Source of the DNA: Linepithema humile
Taxonomy: Eukaryota; Arthropoda; Insecta; Hymenoptera; Formicidae
Length of the DNA stretch: 64,000 nucleotides
Direction of reading: 5' to 3'
Assembly (NCBI RefSeq): GCF_040581485.1
Contig: NC_090133.1
Location: 62,001 to 126,000 of the forward strand
In this document: positions 1 through 9,152 of the stretch, piece after piece
How the letters are laid out: every line of letters starts with the position of its first letter
How positions within the stretch are numbered: position 1 is the first letter of the stretch
Program-made: the position numbers and the translations under genes
Notes under the pieces: generated by a model
What the model was told of the DNA's origin: nothing
Seen by the model: only the letters and a program-made list of their open reading frames with translations
Database searches by the model: none

Positions 1-55
1 TGAATACAGTGTAGGAGTTTGATATACCAATGTGGAGAGATGGGAATGAGTGAGT

Positions 56-3000
56 TTAGGGAAGATCTATGTCCATCCCTTGATCTCTTCTCTCCCTCTC
101 TCTTTCTGCCTCCTCCTTAGCCCTCATTACCCTTCCACAGAAGGCAATGAAGGCTTTCCATTTTACTTTATCACTGAGGATCGCAGCTATAATTGATGGC
201 AGATCGAGGCCGGTTCTTCTATTCAGCACACCCCGCAGTTCCGCCCTCTCCTCGTCCCAGGCCGAGCAGGACTCCAGGGTGTGCTGGGCCGTGTCCGGTC
301 CTCCTCCGCAATGTTCGCAGCTTGAGGATGTGGCTCTTTTCCTCTTGTATAAGTAATCCTGGAAACAGCCATGTCCAGAGATCACTTGTGTGCTGTGGAA
401 GTTGATGTATCCTTCAGCTCTCTCGTACCATTCTTTGAAACAGGGAAGGATGGCCTGGGTTGTTCTCAGGCCTGAGGTGCGATATTTGTTCCTTACCCTG
501 TTTCTCCATTCCTCTAAGGCTTCTCGCTTAGCCTGGATACATAGTCTGACTTTGGCCGCGTGTTCCAGTGGTGCACCCTCTCGGTCCAAGTTTTTCGACT
601 GTATGTACACTCGACGTAGAGCGAGTGCAATCAGATCCAGCGGTATTTGACGCGCCAGGATCATTGCCGCCACGAATGATATTGTGCGATACCCGCAGCA
701 CAATCTCAAAGAAATTTTTCTTTGTAATTTGAATATTTCCATTTTTGTTGCAGCGTTTCCGGTTAAGTCTGCTGCCCACACCGGAGCACCGTATAGCAGA
801 ACGGAATGGATCACGTTAGCGTACAGCCTTCTTATTTGCTCCTTTGGACCCTTCAGATTTGGCATTATGCCGGAGAGAGCAGAGAACATTTTTTCAGCTT
901 TGGGAATGGCAGTCGCGAAATGTGGCGCGAACTTCCAATCCCCGTCTAGTGTGACACCCAGATATCGCATGGTGTGTTTGATTTTTACTAATTCGCCCTT
1001 TACCAGTATGAAGACTGCTTGATTTTTTGTAGCGCTAGTTGGAAAGGCCATTGCTTCGGTTTTTGCAGGAGCTACTCTTAATCCTATTTTCTCAATTTCC
1101 AGGACCAGTGAGGCTACCGCGAGTTCCGCCCTACACGCCGCTTCTCGGATGGTGTGTCCAGAGGTAAGTAATACCGTATCGTCCGCGTAACACAATACCG
1201 TGCACATTTCCAGCTTGTCGGCAGATTCCAGTACCTTGTCATACCCTATGTTCCATAGGGTAGGACCCAGAGCTGACCCTTGAGGAACCCCCCGATTGAC
1301 TTTCTTCTTGGCAGTTTCACCATGTTGGTTTATGTATACCAGCCATCTGTTGCTCAGGTAGTCTTTGATTATTTCCAACAGGTAAACGGGAAATCTCTTC
1401 CTTCTCATTGCCCGAAGAATGACGCTCCATGGCAGTGAGTTGAATGCGTTGGCGATATCCAACCCCACTGCCAGCACCACTCGTCCTTGCTCTCTCTGTT
1501 CCTGTACAAATGCCCGTAGACGAAGGATGGCATCTATCGTTGATCTGCCTTCTCTGAATCCGTATTGTTCATCGGATAATCCATCTGTGTCCCGAAGGTA
1601 AGTATTGATTCGACCGACTATTAATCTCTCCAAGACTTTTCCAGATTCATCTAGGAGGCAGATAGGTCTGTAGCAGGTCGGGTCATCCATTCGGCCTTCT
1701 TTTTTCCGAAGAAGAACCAAGTTCGCGATCTTCCAGCTTTTCGGGAATTTGCCTTCTTTTAGGCACGAATTGCAACATCTCGTCCAGGCGGAGAGCAAGT
1801 TTTTAGATGTACCGAGTAGTACTGATCCAAGTATACCTCCTGGACCAGGAGCTTTGTTCCCTTGTATCTTTTTTAGGGCAAGCTTCACCTCTGATTCCTG
1901 AACGTCCCACTCCGGCTGCCAGGTGAACCGTTCTCTTTGAGATTCCCGACATCCATCGCCAGGCGGGAAAAGTACTTCAAGTATTCTCTCCACCGTGTTC
2001 GACGGAAGTGCGGCAGCTATCGGTATGGTCTGCGGCTTCATTTTCTTGGTTACTATGCGGAACGGTCGTCCCCAGGGATCCCGGTCAATCGTTTCCGTTA
2101 GTTTGCACCATGCATCGTTCTTGGCCTTTCTTATGACCAAACGCAGTTTTCTTTGTACTTCTGTGTATTTCCTTTCAACAGAGATTCTTTCATTGTCTGA
2201 TTTTCCTTTTCTTTTCCTCGTTCTTGTGAGTATCCTTCTTATTTCCTTGCATTCTTCTCGTGCTGCTGCTGTTTCTTCATTCCACCAATATGTATTCCTC
2301 TGTCTGATCTTGCGGATTCTCGGCATAGCTACGTCAGAGGCTTCGCTCAGTGCGTTGTCCAGCCAGTCAGCCTGTTCCGTTGCGTCTTTATCCGGATGTT
2401 CTCTATTGCTCCACAGTTTGATCATAATTGCAGCCGTTAACCTATCGTTGTTTAGCTTCTTACCGTTCCATTTGGGAAATCGGAGTTTGGATTCTTTTAA
2501 CCTATCCCTCACGCGATCCAGAGAGGCACCCAAAACTGTTCTCACATACAAGTGATCTGAGGCGGTAGGGTTTTCCTGATCCACGTAGCAATTTTGTATT
2601 TTTCTGAGCATTGCTGGGTTTGCCCATACCAAATCCACCGTTGATCGACCTTGTGTTCTAACGCATGTGGGCGTCTTATCTTTGTTAAGTAGCGTAAGGC
2701 CTCTACCAGCAGCCCAGTCTGCCAGCATTTCTCCTCTAGTTGTGCTCTTACTATCCCATTGTAGGGATCTGGCGTTAAAATCACCTAACATTAATATTGG
2801 TCTTCTCATATTGGGATCTATTATCATGCTTACCGAGCTAAGAAAACCCCTGAAGTTCACTTTTTTCCTCGGCGGGCAATAGCATCCCACAACTAGATAA
2901 CCACCCCAGTCTATCGCTATCCAGTTGTTTGTTCTTTCGATCAAGTTGCAAGGGAGATTATCCCCTACGTCACCACCCCCCCAAGTGATAGCCACCCTGG

Positions 3001-3160
3001 GAGGGTTTCCTATTGAGCCCCACCATTTGGAATTCTCCGGTACATAATAGGGCTCCGTCACAATAGCGAGGCTCGTTCTCCACTCGGCCATGTATTGAAC
3101 GAGTAGATCCTGAGCCCCACTAGAGTGATTGACATTTGCTAATATGATTGATAGGGCCAT
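56..3160 (-). CDS. E1 ORF2: APE endonuclease / reverse transcriptase, R1 clade
   Basis: The protein has about 1034 residues. It would nick telomeric DNA and reverse-transcribe the element RNA on the nick (target-primed reverse transcription) in the nucleus. Residues 1-220 are an APE-type endonuclease: an N-terminal LANVNHS segment, a TEPYYVP block, GDFNARS and SDHLYV. The RT core follows with GLDIANAFNSLPW, GVPQGSALGP and the catalytic CYADDT near residue 657. A C-terminal C-x2-C...H-x4-C knuckle (CEHCGG...HTLESC) follows GHGCFQDYLYKRK, as in R1/SART proteins. The AUG at 3160-3158 shares its A with the ORF1 stop (UAAUG). This start is preferred because it lies directly before the endonuclease and this arrangement is known from SART1. 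All catalytic motifs look intact. Confidence 0.9.
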   Translation of the reverse strand: MALSIILANVNHSSGAQDLLVQYMAEWRTSLAIVTEPYYVPENSKWWGSIGNPPRVAITWGGGDVGDNLPCNLIERTNNWIAIDWGGYLVVGCYCPPRKKVNFRGFLSSVSMIIDPNMRRPILMLGDFNARSLQWDSKSTTRGEMLADWAAGRGLTLLNKDKTPTCVRTQGRSTVDLVWANPAMLRKIQNCYVDQENPTASDHLYVRTVLGASLDRVRDRLKESKLRFPKWNGKKLNNDRLTAAIMIKLWSNREHPDKDATEQADWLDNALSEASDVAMPRIRKIRQRNTYWWNEETAAAREECKEIRRILTRTRKRKGKSDNERISVERKYTEVQRKLRLVIRKAKNDAWCKLTETIDRDPWGRPFRIVTKKMKPQTIPIAAALPSNTVERILEVLFPPGDGCRESQRERFTWQPEWDVQESEVKLALKKIQGNKAPGPGGILGSVLLGTSKNLLSAWTRCCNSCLKEGKFPKSWKIANLVLLRKKEGRMDDPTCYRPICLLDESGKVLERLIVGRINTYLRDTDGLSDEQYGFREGRSTIDAILRLRAFVQEQREQGRVVLAVGLDIANAFNSLPWSVILRAMRRKRFPVYLLEIIKDYLSNRWLVYINQHGETAKKKVNRGVPQGSALGPTLWNIGYDKVLESADKLEMCTVLCYADDTVLLTSGHTIREAACRAELAVASLVLEIEKIGLRVAPAKTEAMAFPTSATKNQAVFILVKGELVKIKHTMRYLGVTLDGDWKFAPHFATAIPKAEKMFSALSGIMPNLKGPKEQIRRLYANVIHSVLLYGAPVWAADLTGNAATKMEIFKLQRKISLRLCCGYRTISFVAAMILARQIPLDLIALALRRVYIQSKNLDREGAPLEHAAKVRLCIQAKREALEEWRNRVRNKYRTSGLRTTQAILPCFKEWYERAEGYINFHSTQVISGHGCFQDYLYKRKRATSSSCEHCGGGPDTAQHTLESCSAWDEERAELRGVLNRRTGLDLPSIIAAILSDKVKWKAFIAFCGRVMRAKEEAERERERRDQGMDIDLP

Positions 3161-5640
3161 TATTGCGTACAAATGTCCTCTATCTCCATATTTGTCTCCG
3201 TTCTCGTTGTTAAGGCCAGTGTGGGGGTGCCACGCGACCTACCTTTTATAGGAGAGCAAGGAGGGCATTCAGGGCTGCCCGCTCTATGATTATCTTTCAT
3301 ACCCTTTGCTTTGCAAATCGGGCAACATGCTTTTTTTGTGCATGTACCTATCTTGTGGTCCGGATCTCCACAATTATAGCAGTGCGTAGATCGGTCCACA
3401 TTAGCTGGAGGACATCTGTTGCTAGTATGTCCTCTAGCCAAGCATCTATAGCACTGTACAGGCCTTTTCGGTAGTACTGCTATCCGTGCCATTGTCCAGC
3501 CAATTCTTAATCTCGCCCCTTCCGCAACTTTCAGTGCAGCCAGTGCTGGAGCTTGCACCCATATTGCACCCATACCCCCTTTATATCTTCTGATGGGGCC
3601 ATGATATATGTCATCTGGGTGGCATTCTCCTTTCGTCGCGATTGCATTAACCACCATTTCTGGGGTTGTTGCATCGTCGAGTTCCGAAATTCGAAGATCC
3701 ATCTTTTGCGTTGGACGTCCTATTCTAACTTCCTCTCCTTCAAACGTTTTACGCAGTCTTGTAGCTAGTATGTCTGCTTTTTCACTCGCTTTCTCACCCG
3801 GAATTTGTATTATAATTCCTCCCGTGACTGAGGGTCTTATTTTCGGGTTTTCTATTCCTACATCATCAAGATTAATGGCTGCTTGTGCTTTCTGCAGCGT
3901 CTCAGTGTACTTGTCTTCTCCTAGACAGGTAATGGACACAGCAGCTGAACGAGACAGCCTCTTCTTTTTATTTTTAAGTAGATTATTCCTTACTTCTTCC
4001 TTCTTTTTCATTTTTATTGGATTCCCAGTTATGTTGGGCATCTTCAAGTTTTCTTTCCCTTTTGCTTTCTTTTTAGCTTTTTTACCAAGTACCTCAGTCC
4101 ACAGTGGTTCTGTTTGTTGGTTCGCTTTATCTTCTATTTCACTTATTTTAATTTTCTTCTTTTTTCCAGGTGTAGCAGTGGTAGCAGTCCCCATAGATGA
4201 AGCAGCTGGAGCCGCAGTCAGCCTTGAGGGTCCCGGAGCAGCCGTCGGAGCAGTAGAGGTCGCAGCCTTAGGTGTCTTCTTCGAGGTAAGTCTATTTTTA
4301 CTTATTATTTCCTCTTTTCTTCTTTGTTCTAGGTTTATTGCTGCTGGTTCTCTTGTGTGTAAGTGAACCAGGTTCTTCACCACTTCCGTTAAGCCATTAA
4401 TTGCCAGTAGAATTTCACTGGTATGGTCTTGTCTTTTATTTTCCGTCACTGTTACAGCGCGGGCACTTTCCCCTATGACATTCATATCCATATCCATTTC
4501 CGTCTCCATGTCTATTTCTGGTTGGTATCTGACCTCGTCTATATGTTTTTCCCTAGGTCTACTCTTAGTTGTTCTGTTCCTAAGTATTCTTCCTTCATCT
4601 ATCACCTTTGATACACCCAGTATTGGAGGTCTGATAGCTGGTGGAATAATAATGCCTTCCAATGCCGGGAAATCAACCTCATCAGCGCAGGATGGGGTTG
4701 GGTTCTCAGTTGGTGTGGGAGATGGTGTATCCTCCCTTTGTACAGAGGTTGTCATCTTCTCCAGTCTTATTTTTAACATTTCATTTTCATTCTTGATTTT
4801 AGTCATTTCTCTTTCTAGTTTTTCTATTTTCCCCTGTAGGAAATCCGTATCCCCCACCATAGAAGCCCTTTTGGAGAGGATGTCCACCGCCTCCAATGCT
4901 GCATGCGTATGTACCTTGATATTTTTATTCAATGTGCCTTTGATATTTTTCGATTTGGCTCTGGCATCCTCCACTTGGCGTAACCACTCCTTCGCGTAGG
5001 CACCTATTTCCGCCGCAGGTCTTTCCCCTATATCCTTTAATATTGTATCGGCCTCTAATCTCTGCTTGTAAGTTAATCCCATGTCCTTGTTTCCTTCTTC
5101 TTCTTCGGAGGAGGACTTTTCTACCTCGTTTCTGAATTTCCTCTTCTTAGCGTTTGTTTTCTTTGGACGCTTAGTTCCTCTACTCGATACCGTTTTTGTT
5201 GAAGAGGCCAGACTTTCATCCTCAGAAAATCCCGTAAGATCCATGTATTCCATGATATTCGCGTCTACACTAACTGTCTTCTTCTTTCCAGCCGCAGTTC
5301 CTGCCTCTGGGTCAGGAGTCATTGTGACCTCTACTAATGAGCTTGGCAGGAACCCTTCTTCAGTATCAGATCTTTGCATTTCGTCTTGTACAGGATCCGG
5401 ATTAGGGCATGCGCCTATGTCTTTAACCCTCTTTCGCATCTGTTTTACCAGAAGTTCTATCCCGGTGTTTGAGATGATCGTTGGTTTTACTGAGTCGCTC
5501 ATCTCCGACAACCCAGCTAGCCCTACACATGATGACGACGCATCGAGGGCAGGGACGATACCCTCGTATGCGCCGACCACTGGGGTTTCCGAGTTCCCCT
5601 GTGATGGTAAGTATTCATTTTTGTTTTCCATTCCGTTCAT
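3160..5640 (-). CDS. E1 ORF1: Gag-like nucleic-acid-binding protein with three zinc knuckles
   Basis: This 826-residue protein would package element RNA and help target it to telomeres. The N-terminus carries an LPSQG...GIVPA...SSS motif that recurs in most ORF1 proteins of this window. Residues about 265-300 are coiled-coil-like (KIEKLEREMTKIKNENEMLK), followed by Lys-rich low-complexity sequence. An RRM-like region (LRISELDDATTPEMVVNAI) leads into three knuckles at about 728-792: CYRCLARGHTSNRC, CYNCGDPDHKIGTC and a third C-x2-C...H...C. This order is typical of R1-clade ORF1. The ATG at 5640 is the first in frame after the conserved leader. Its stop overlaps the ORF2 AUG, so ORF2 is probably made by reinitiation after ORF1. 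Confidence 0.88.
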   Translation of the reverse strand: MNGMENKNEYLPSQGNSETPVVGAYEGIVPALDASSSCVGLAGLSEMSDSVKPTIISNTGIELLVKQMRKRVKDIGACPNPDPVQDEMQRSDTEEGFLPSSLVEVTMTPDPEAGTAAGKKKTVSVDANIMEYMDLTGFSEDESLASSTKTVSSRGTKRPKKTNAKKRKFRNEVEKSSSEEEEGNKDMGLTYKQRLEADTILKDIGERPAAEIGAYAKEWLRQVEDARAKSKNIKGTLNKNIKVHTHAALEAVDILSKRASMVGDTDFLQGKIEKLEREMTKIKNENEMLKIRLEKMTTSVQREDTPSPTPTENPTPSCADEVDFPALEGIIIPPAIRPPILGVSKVIDEGRILRNRTTKSRPREKHIDEVRYQPEIDMETEMDMDMNVIGESARAVTVTENKRQDHTSEILLAINGLTEVVKNLVHLHTREPAAINLEQRRKEEIISKNRLTSKKTPKAATSTAPTAAPGPSRLTAAPAASSMGTATTATPGKKKKIKISEIEDKANQQTEPLWTEVLGKKAKKKAKGKENLKMPNITGNPIKMKKKEEVRNNLLKNKKKRLSRSAAVSITCLGEDKYTETLQKAQAAINLDDVGIENPKIRPSVTGGIIIQIPGEKASEKADILATRLRKTFEGEEVRIGRPTQKMDLRISELDDATTPEMVVNAIATKGECHPDDIYHGPIRRYKGGMGAIWVQAPALAALKVAEGARLRIGWTMARIAVLPKRPVQCYRCLARGHTSNRCPPANVDRSTHCYNCGDPDHKIGTCTKKACCPICKAKGMKDNHRAGSPECPPCSPIKGRSRGTPTLALTTRTETNMEIEDICTQ

Positions 5641-5682
5641 AAAGAGTTATTTGTTGACACAGTTTTCTTCTGCGGGTTTGTG

Positions 5683-5742
5683 ATCGGAGTTTTCCTTCTC
5701 CTAGGTCGGTTGCCGGCCAAGGCTAGCGAGCCCGACCTGCCC
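5683..5742 (-). promoter_or_regulatory. E1 5' leader double-hairpin module
   Basis: In the sense RNA a stem AGGUCGG/CCGACCU encloses a small hairpin. It is followed at once by GGAG-AAGGAAAA-CUCC. The same two hairpins with different, compensating stem bases precede ORF1 in E2, E3/E5, E7-E10 and E11, so this is a conserved RNA fold. A role in translation or RNA packaging is inference. The TATAAAAAG that follows it in the other elements is not here. Confidence 0.6.
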
Positions 5743-6384
5743 GATGTATAACGCGACCAGGCCCAATCCGACAACGCGTCAGATGGCCCCAGTTGCTGGA
5801 CCGGACCAGAAACCCGGGGAAGTTCCCCGGAGGATCCGCCCCGGACCATCACCATCACCTTAGTCTTACTAAGACTATAGGCAACCCGATCCAATGTCTC
5901 TGATATTTCAGATACACTGGACCGTCCCTCCACAGGTAACCAAGAAATAATTCCCGGTCCTCACATTTGTGGGACACCTGGACTGATCACCAGCCAGGCA
6001 CCCACATCCCTCCCACCGAAGCCGGTGACCCGGGCCCCATTAGGGAACCGAGCCACCGGCTCAGGTTGGCATGCACTCAACCTGTGGGCCAGGAACACCC
6101 AGACCACAGGGAGGCGCCCGCGGGAGCACCCGCAATGTTTTTTATAGAGGTTTTCTCCTCTTGGCATGCGCCCCTGCCCCCCTCCGGGAAACAGAGACGC
6201 GCCTGCGGGAGCACCCGCGTCGTCACGGACAGGGAGTAGTCCTCCCCCTAACGGTGCCGTGCCACCGGGCGATTGTAGTCGGGGCCGCCAACCCCTACCG
6301 GCGATTGGGATTCCATTCGTGCCGAGACACGAACTTCATCCCTAAGGAGTCGCCGGGCTCCTTGTTCCTCCCATAGGAGGAACT
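5743..6384 (-). other. E1 5' UTR between leader module and internal ribozyme
   Basis: This is non-coding leader sequence with no convincing protein. A TTATAGAGG segment near 6140 (CCTCTATAA in sense) resembles the TATAAAAAG-bearing segment of other leaders. A GUUCC/GGAAC-type hairpin lies just 3' of the internal ribozyme, as in E3 and E4. No mobile element boundary is seen inside it. Confidence 0.5.
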
Positions 6385-6471
6385 GTGCGCTCTTGGCACC
6401 GCAGAATGACTCTTGCGAGCCACTCCACGGTGAGCCTTCTCACCACGACAAGGTGGCGCACAACGAGAAGG
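6385..6471 (-). ncRNA. HDV-like self-cleaving ribozyme fold, internal copy in E1 leader
   Basis: Sense RNA reads in HDV topology. P1 is CCUUCUC/GAGAAGG (6465-6471 with 6435-6441). P2 is GUGCGC/GCGCAC (3' strand at 6385-6390). P3 is CCAC/GUGG with loop CUUGUC. P4 is a 12-bp stem closed by GCAA. J4/2 is UGCCAAGA with the expected C-A-A-G. Unlike all other copies its 5' side is not telomeric repeat, so it lies inside the element or marks an older 5' end. Confidence 0.7.
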
Positions 6472-6763
6472 AGAGTGGTGTGCCCGAAGGCCCATCACGA
6501 AGGTTTAACGTCAACCTACAACTCTGAAACGGCGTCCCGAAGGTCGCCCCATCACAAGGGGGTAATTTCAATCATGGGCACCACCCTTTAGGAATCCCAG
6601 GTTTATTCAAGGAGTATCCTTCTCCTGGACGTTTATTTAACCCTTCACCGGGTCGTTACTCCGAGTCGTCGGGCGCCATTGGCTTGGTAGCTACCTTCGC
6701 TACATGTACCGGGTCGTCCATTCCCAGAAGCAACTTGTTAGGGGAGCCGCCCTCACCTCCCAG
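6472..6763 (-). other. Leader segment between internal ribozyme and 111-bp array
   Basis: No gene is supported here. The stretch contains weak, degenerate relatives of the 111-bp unit toward its right side (short ccgggtcgt and caaggagt-type motifs). It has no CCTAA tract, poly-T run or target-site repeat that would mark an insertion boundary at 6471/6472. Confidence 0.4.
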
Positions 6764-8437
6764 ACGATCTTTGTTAAGCCTGGATCCCGGCCAGCTGGTT
6801 TTTCCCATTTTTGAGGTTTTTCATCAGGAGGTATCCTCAAACCCCCGGTTGATTAACGAGGCGATCCTACCTCGGGGCGATCTTTGTTAAGCCTGGGTCC
6901 CGGCCAGCTGGGTATTTCCATTGAGACTTTTCATCAGGAGGTGTTCTCATACCCCCGGTTGTTTAACGAGGCTATCCATCCTCGGGGCGATCTTTGTTTA
7001 GCCTGGGTCCCGGCCAGCTGGGTATTTCCATTTGAGACTTTTCATCAGGAGGTGTTCTCATACCCCCGGTTGTTTAATGAGGTTTTCCTTCCTCGGGACG
7101 ATCTTTGTTTAGCCTGGATCCCGGCCAGCTGGTTATTTCCATTTGAGACTTTTCATCAGGAGGTGTTCTCATACCCCCGGTTGTTTAACGAGGTTTTCCT
7201 TCCTCAGGACGATCTTTGTTTAGCCTGGATCCCGACCAGCTGGTTATTTCCATTTGAGACTTTTCATCAGGAGGTGTTCTCATACCCCCGGTTGTTTAAC
7301 GAGGTTTTCCTTCCTCAGGACGATCTTTGTTTAGCCTGGATCCCGGCCAGCTGGTTATTTCCATTTGAGACTTTTCATCAGGAGGTGTTCTCATACCCCC
7401 GGTTGTTTAACGAGGTTTTCCTTCCTCAGGACGATCTTTGTTTAGCCTGGATCCCGGCCAGCTGGTTATTTCCATTTGAGACTTTTCATCAGGAGGTCTT
7501 CTCAAACCCCCGATTTTTTAACGAGGTTTTCCTTCCTCGGGACGATCTTTGTTTAGCCTGGATCCCGGCCAGCTGGTTATTTCCATTTGAGACTTTTCAT
7601 CAGGAGGTATTCTCAAACCCCCGGTTTTTTAACGAGGTTTTTCTTCCTCGGGGCGATCTTTGTTTAGCCTGGATCCCGGCCAGCTGGTTATTTCCATTTG
7701 AGACTTTTCATCAGGAGGTATTCTCAAACCCCCGGTTTTTTAACGAGGTTTTCCTTCCTCGGGACGATCTTTGTTTAGCCTGGATCCCGGCCAGCTGGTT
7801 ATTACCATTTGAGACTTTTCATCAGGAGGTATTCTCAAACCCCCGGTTTTTTAACGAGGTTTTCCTTCCTCGGGACGATCTTTGTTTAGCCTGGATCCCG
7901 GCCAGCTGGTTATTACCATTTGAGACTTTTCATCAGGAGGTATTCTCAAACCCCCGGTTTTTTAACGAGGTTTTCCTTCCTCGGGACGATCTTTGTTTAG
8001 CCTGGGTCCCGGCCAGCTGGTTATTACCATTTGAGACTTTTCATCAGGAGGTATTCTCAAACCCCCGGTTTTTTAACGAGATTTTCCTTCCTCGGGGCGA
8101 TCTTTGTTTAGCCTGGATCCCGGCCAGCTGGTTATTTCCATTTGAGACTTTTCATCAGGAGGTATTCCCAAACCCCCGATTTTTAACGAGGTTTTCCTTC
8201 CTCGGGACGATCTTTGTTTAGCCTGGATCCCGGCCAGCTGGTTATTTCCATTTGAGACTTTTCATCAGGAGGTATTCTCAAACCCCCGATTTTTTAACGA
8301 GGTTTTCCTTCCTCGGGACGATCTTTGTTTAGCCTGGATCCCGGCCAGCTGGTTATTTCCATTTGAGACTTTTCATCAGGAGGTATCTCAAACCCCCGGT
8401 TGTTTAACGAGGTTTTTCCTTCCTCGGCTTTTTAGGG
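6764..8437. repeat. 111-bp tandem repeat array, about 15 units
   Basis: The marker cgatctttgtt recurs at 6764, 6878, 6988, 7099, 7210, 7321, 7432, 7543, 7654, 7765, 7876, 7987, 8098, 8208 and 8319. Spacing is 111 bases almost throughout (114, 110 and 110 at the exceptions). Each unit contains ccggccagctgg with a CAGCTG core, a tttcatcaggaggt block and an aacgaggttttcc block. Units at the left edge are the most diverged. The array sits upstream of ORF1 in the element leader, where tandem promoter-like monomers are known in some LINEs (for example mouse L1), so a promoter or regulatory role is possible. 111 is 37 codons, so long repetitive ORFs arise by arithmetic. Confidence 0.93.
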
Positions 8438-8661
8438 CATGCAAACTGGCGGAGGAGAAAGAGGAGAGGATAAGACGGGAGGTGGAAAAGGAAAGGAAGG
8501 GAGACAGTCTACAGAGACCCATTTTGAGGTTTTCCCCCTCAGTTTTTTTCCAGAGTTGAACTTCTCTGGCCAAATTTTAGGTCATAAGGTGAAGTGCAAG
8601 CCTCAGAGCCTTTTTTGGGTATGGCGCCCCAAGTTTTTTTAACGAAGTTAGACTTCTTCGG
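8438..8661 (-). other. E1 leader between repeat array and 5'-terminal ribozyme
   Basis: A purine-rich + strand stretch (8448-8512) is followed by T-rich sequence. It contains a perfect hairpin ccagag/ctctgg near 8552-8580. No gene is supported. It belongs to the 5' end of the unit that finishes at 8743. Confidence 0.4.
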
Positions 8662-8743
8662 GTGTGCTCTTAGATCCCGCATCTCCACGAATGGATAGCG
8701 GGGAGCCCTGGCACCACGTCAAGGTGGCACACCGTCGCCAAGG
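8662..8743 (-). ncRNA. HDV-like ribozyme fold at 5' terminus of E1
   Basis: The fold has P1 CCUUGGC/GCCAGGG, P2 GUGUGC/GCACAC, P3 CCAC/GUGG with loop CUUGAC, P4 CCCGC/GCGGG extended by UCCA-UUCG-UGGA, and J4/2 AUCUAAGA. P1, P2 and P4 all differ in sequence from the other copies but keep pairing, which is strong covariation. Its 5' nucleotide at 8743 directly follows TTAGGTT in the sense direction. It would free the element 5' end from a read-through telomeric transcript. Confidence 0.78.
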
Positions 8744-8772
8744 AACCTAACCTAACCTAACCTAACCTAACC
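8744..8772. repeat. Telomeric (CCTAA)n tract between E1 and E2
   Basis: 29 bases of perfect CCTAA repeat, bounded by the E1 ribozyme on the left and E2 poly-T on the right. This is the insect-type TTAGG telomeric repeat on the - strand. Confidence 0.97.
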
Positions 8773-8787
8773 TTTTTTTTTTTTTTT

Positions 8788-9152
8788 GTTGTTTCGAGGA
8801 CCTGACGGTCACCCGTCAGGCCCCCTCGAGGGTGGAAATCTTCAAAAGACTCCTCCCGTCGTGCAAGGGCTGAGAATTGCTACCCCTCAGCCTGACGGGA
8901 GGGAGTGTCGGATTCACCGCTCACCCTGACTAGTCAGGAATGAACGGTGCCTACCGACTAAAACCACCCCCGCGAAAGCCACATGCGCCGGCGTGATCAG
9001 GGGGAGACCAAGGTATTTACGAACTAGCGCATTCCATCTCGATCTCCCCCCTATGCTGGTCCTGGTGTCAGGATCTTGATCCCTAGTTTGGGTCCGGTTG
9101 TGGTCCGGACTCTCCTGTCCCCGCTACCATCTTCACGGGCCTTATGAGGGTC
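8788..9152 (-). other. E2 3' UTR with conserved multibranch fold
   Basis: In sense RNA an outer stem GGGGGUGG pairs with CCACCCUC. Inside it UUUUAGUCGG leads into a hairpin, then CCGAC closes a GUCGG/CCGAC helix (8954-8958 with 8907-8911), then a GC-rich hairpin and GAAGAUU. The middle base of the GUNGG/CCNAC helix is C-G here, G-C in E3, E4 and E11, and U-A in E7-E10. This probably serves as the RT recognition signal. Confidence 0.65.

Larger units (their letters stand above)
1..8743 (-). mobile_element. E1: SART-like (R1-clade) telomeric non-LTR retrotransposon, 3' end outside window
   Basis: This is an autonomous two-ORF element on the - strand. ORF2 stops 55 bases from the window edge, so the 3' UTR and poly(A) tail are not seen. 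ORF1 and ORF2 overlap in a UAAUG stop-start. The leader upstream of ORF1 is about 3.1 kb, unusually long, and contains an internal HDV-like ribozyme fold (6385-6471), a 111-bp tandem repeat array and a second ribozyme fold that ends exactly at the CCTAA tract (8743/8744). It is visibly less GC-rich than the other elements, so it belongs to a separate lineage. The part upstream of 6471 could instead be the 5' end of another element fused to it. Confidence 0.85.

Noticed and set aside
6884..8221. 445-codon + strand ORF made of a 37-residue repeat
   Set aside because: The 111-bp unit is divisible by three, so any stop-free frame stays open; the frame is lost at a 110-base unit and the array lies antisense in an element leader.
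6764..8437. Possible CRISPR-like direct repeats
   Set aside because: Repeats are head-to-tail with no unique spacers, 111 bp long, and lie in a eukaryotic retrotransposon.
8443..8512. Purine-rich + strand stretch that translates to an EEKEERIRR-like peptide recalling ORF2 C-termini
   Set aside because: Very short, low complexity and opposite to all elements; likely chance.
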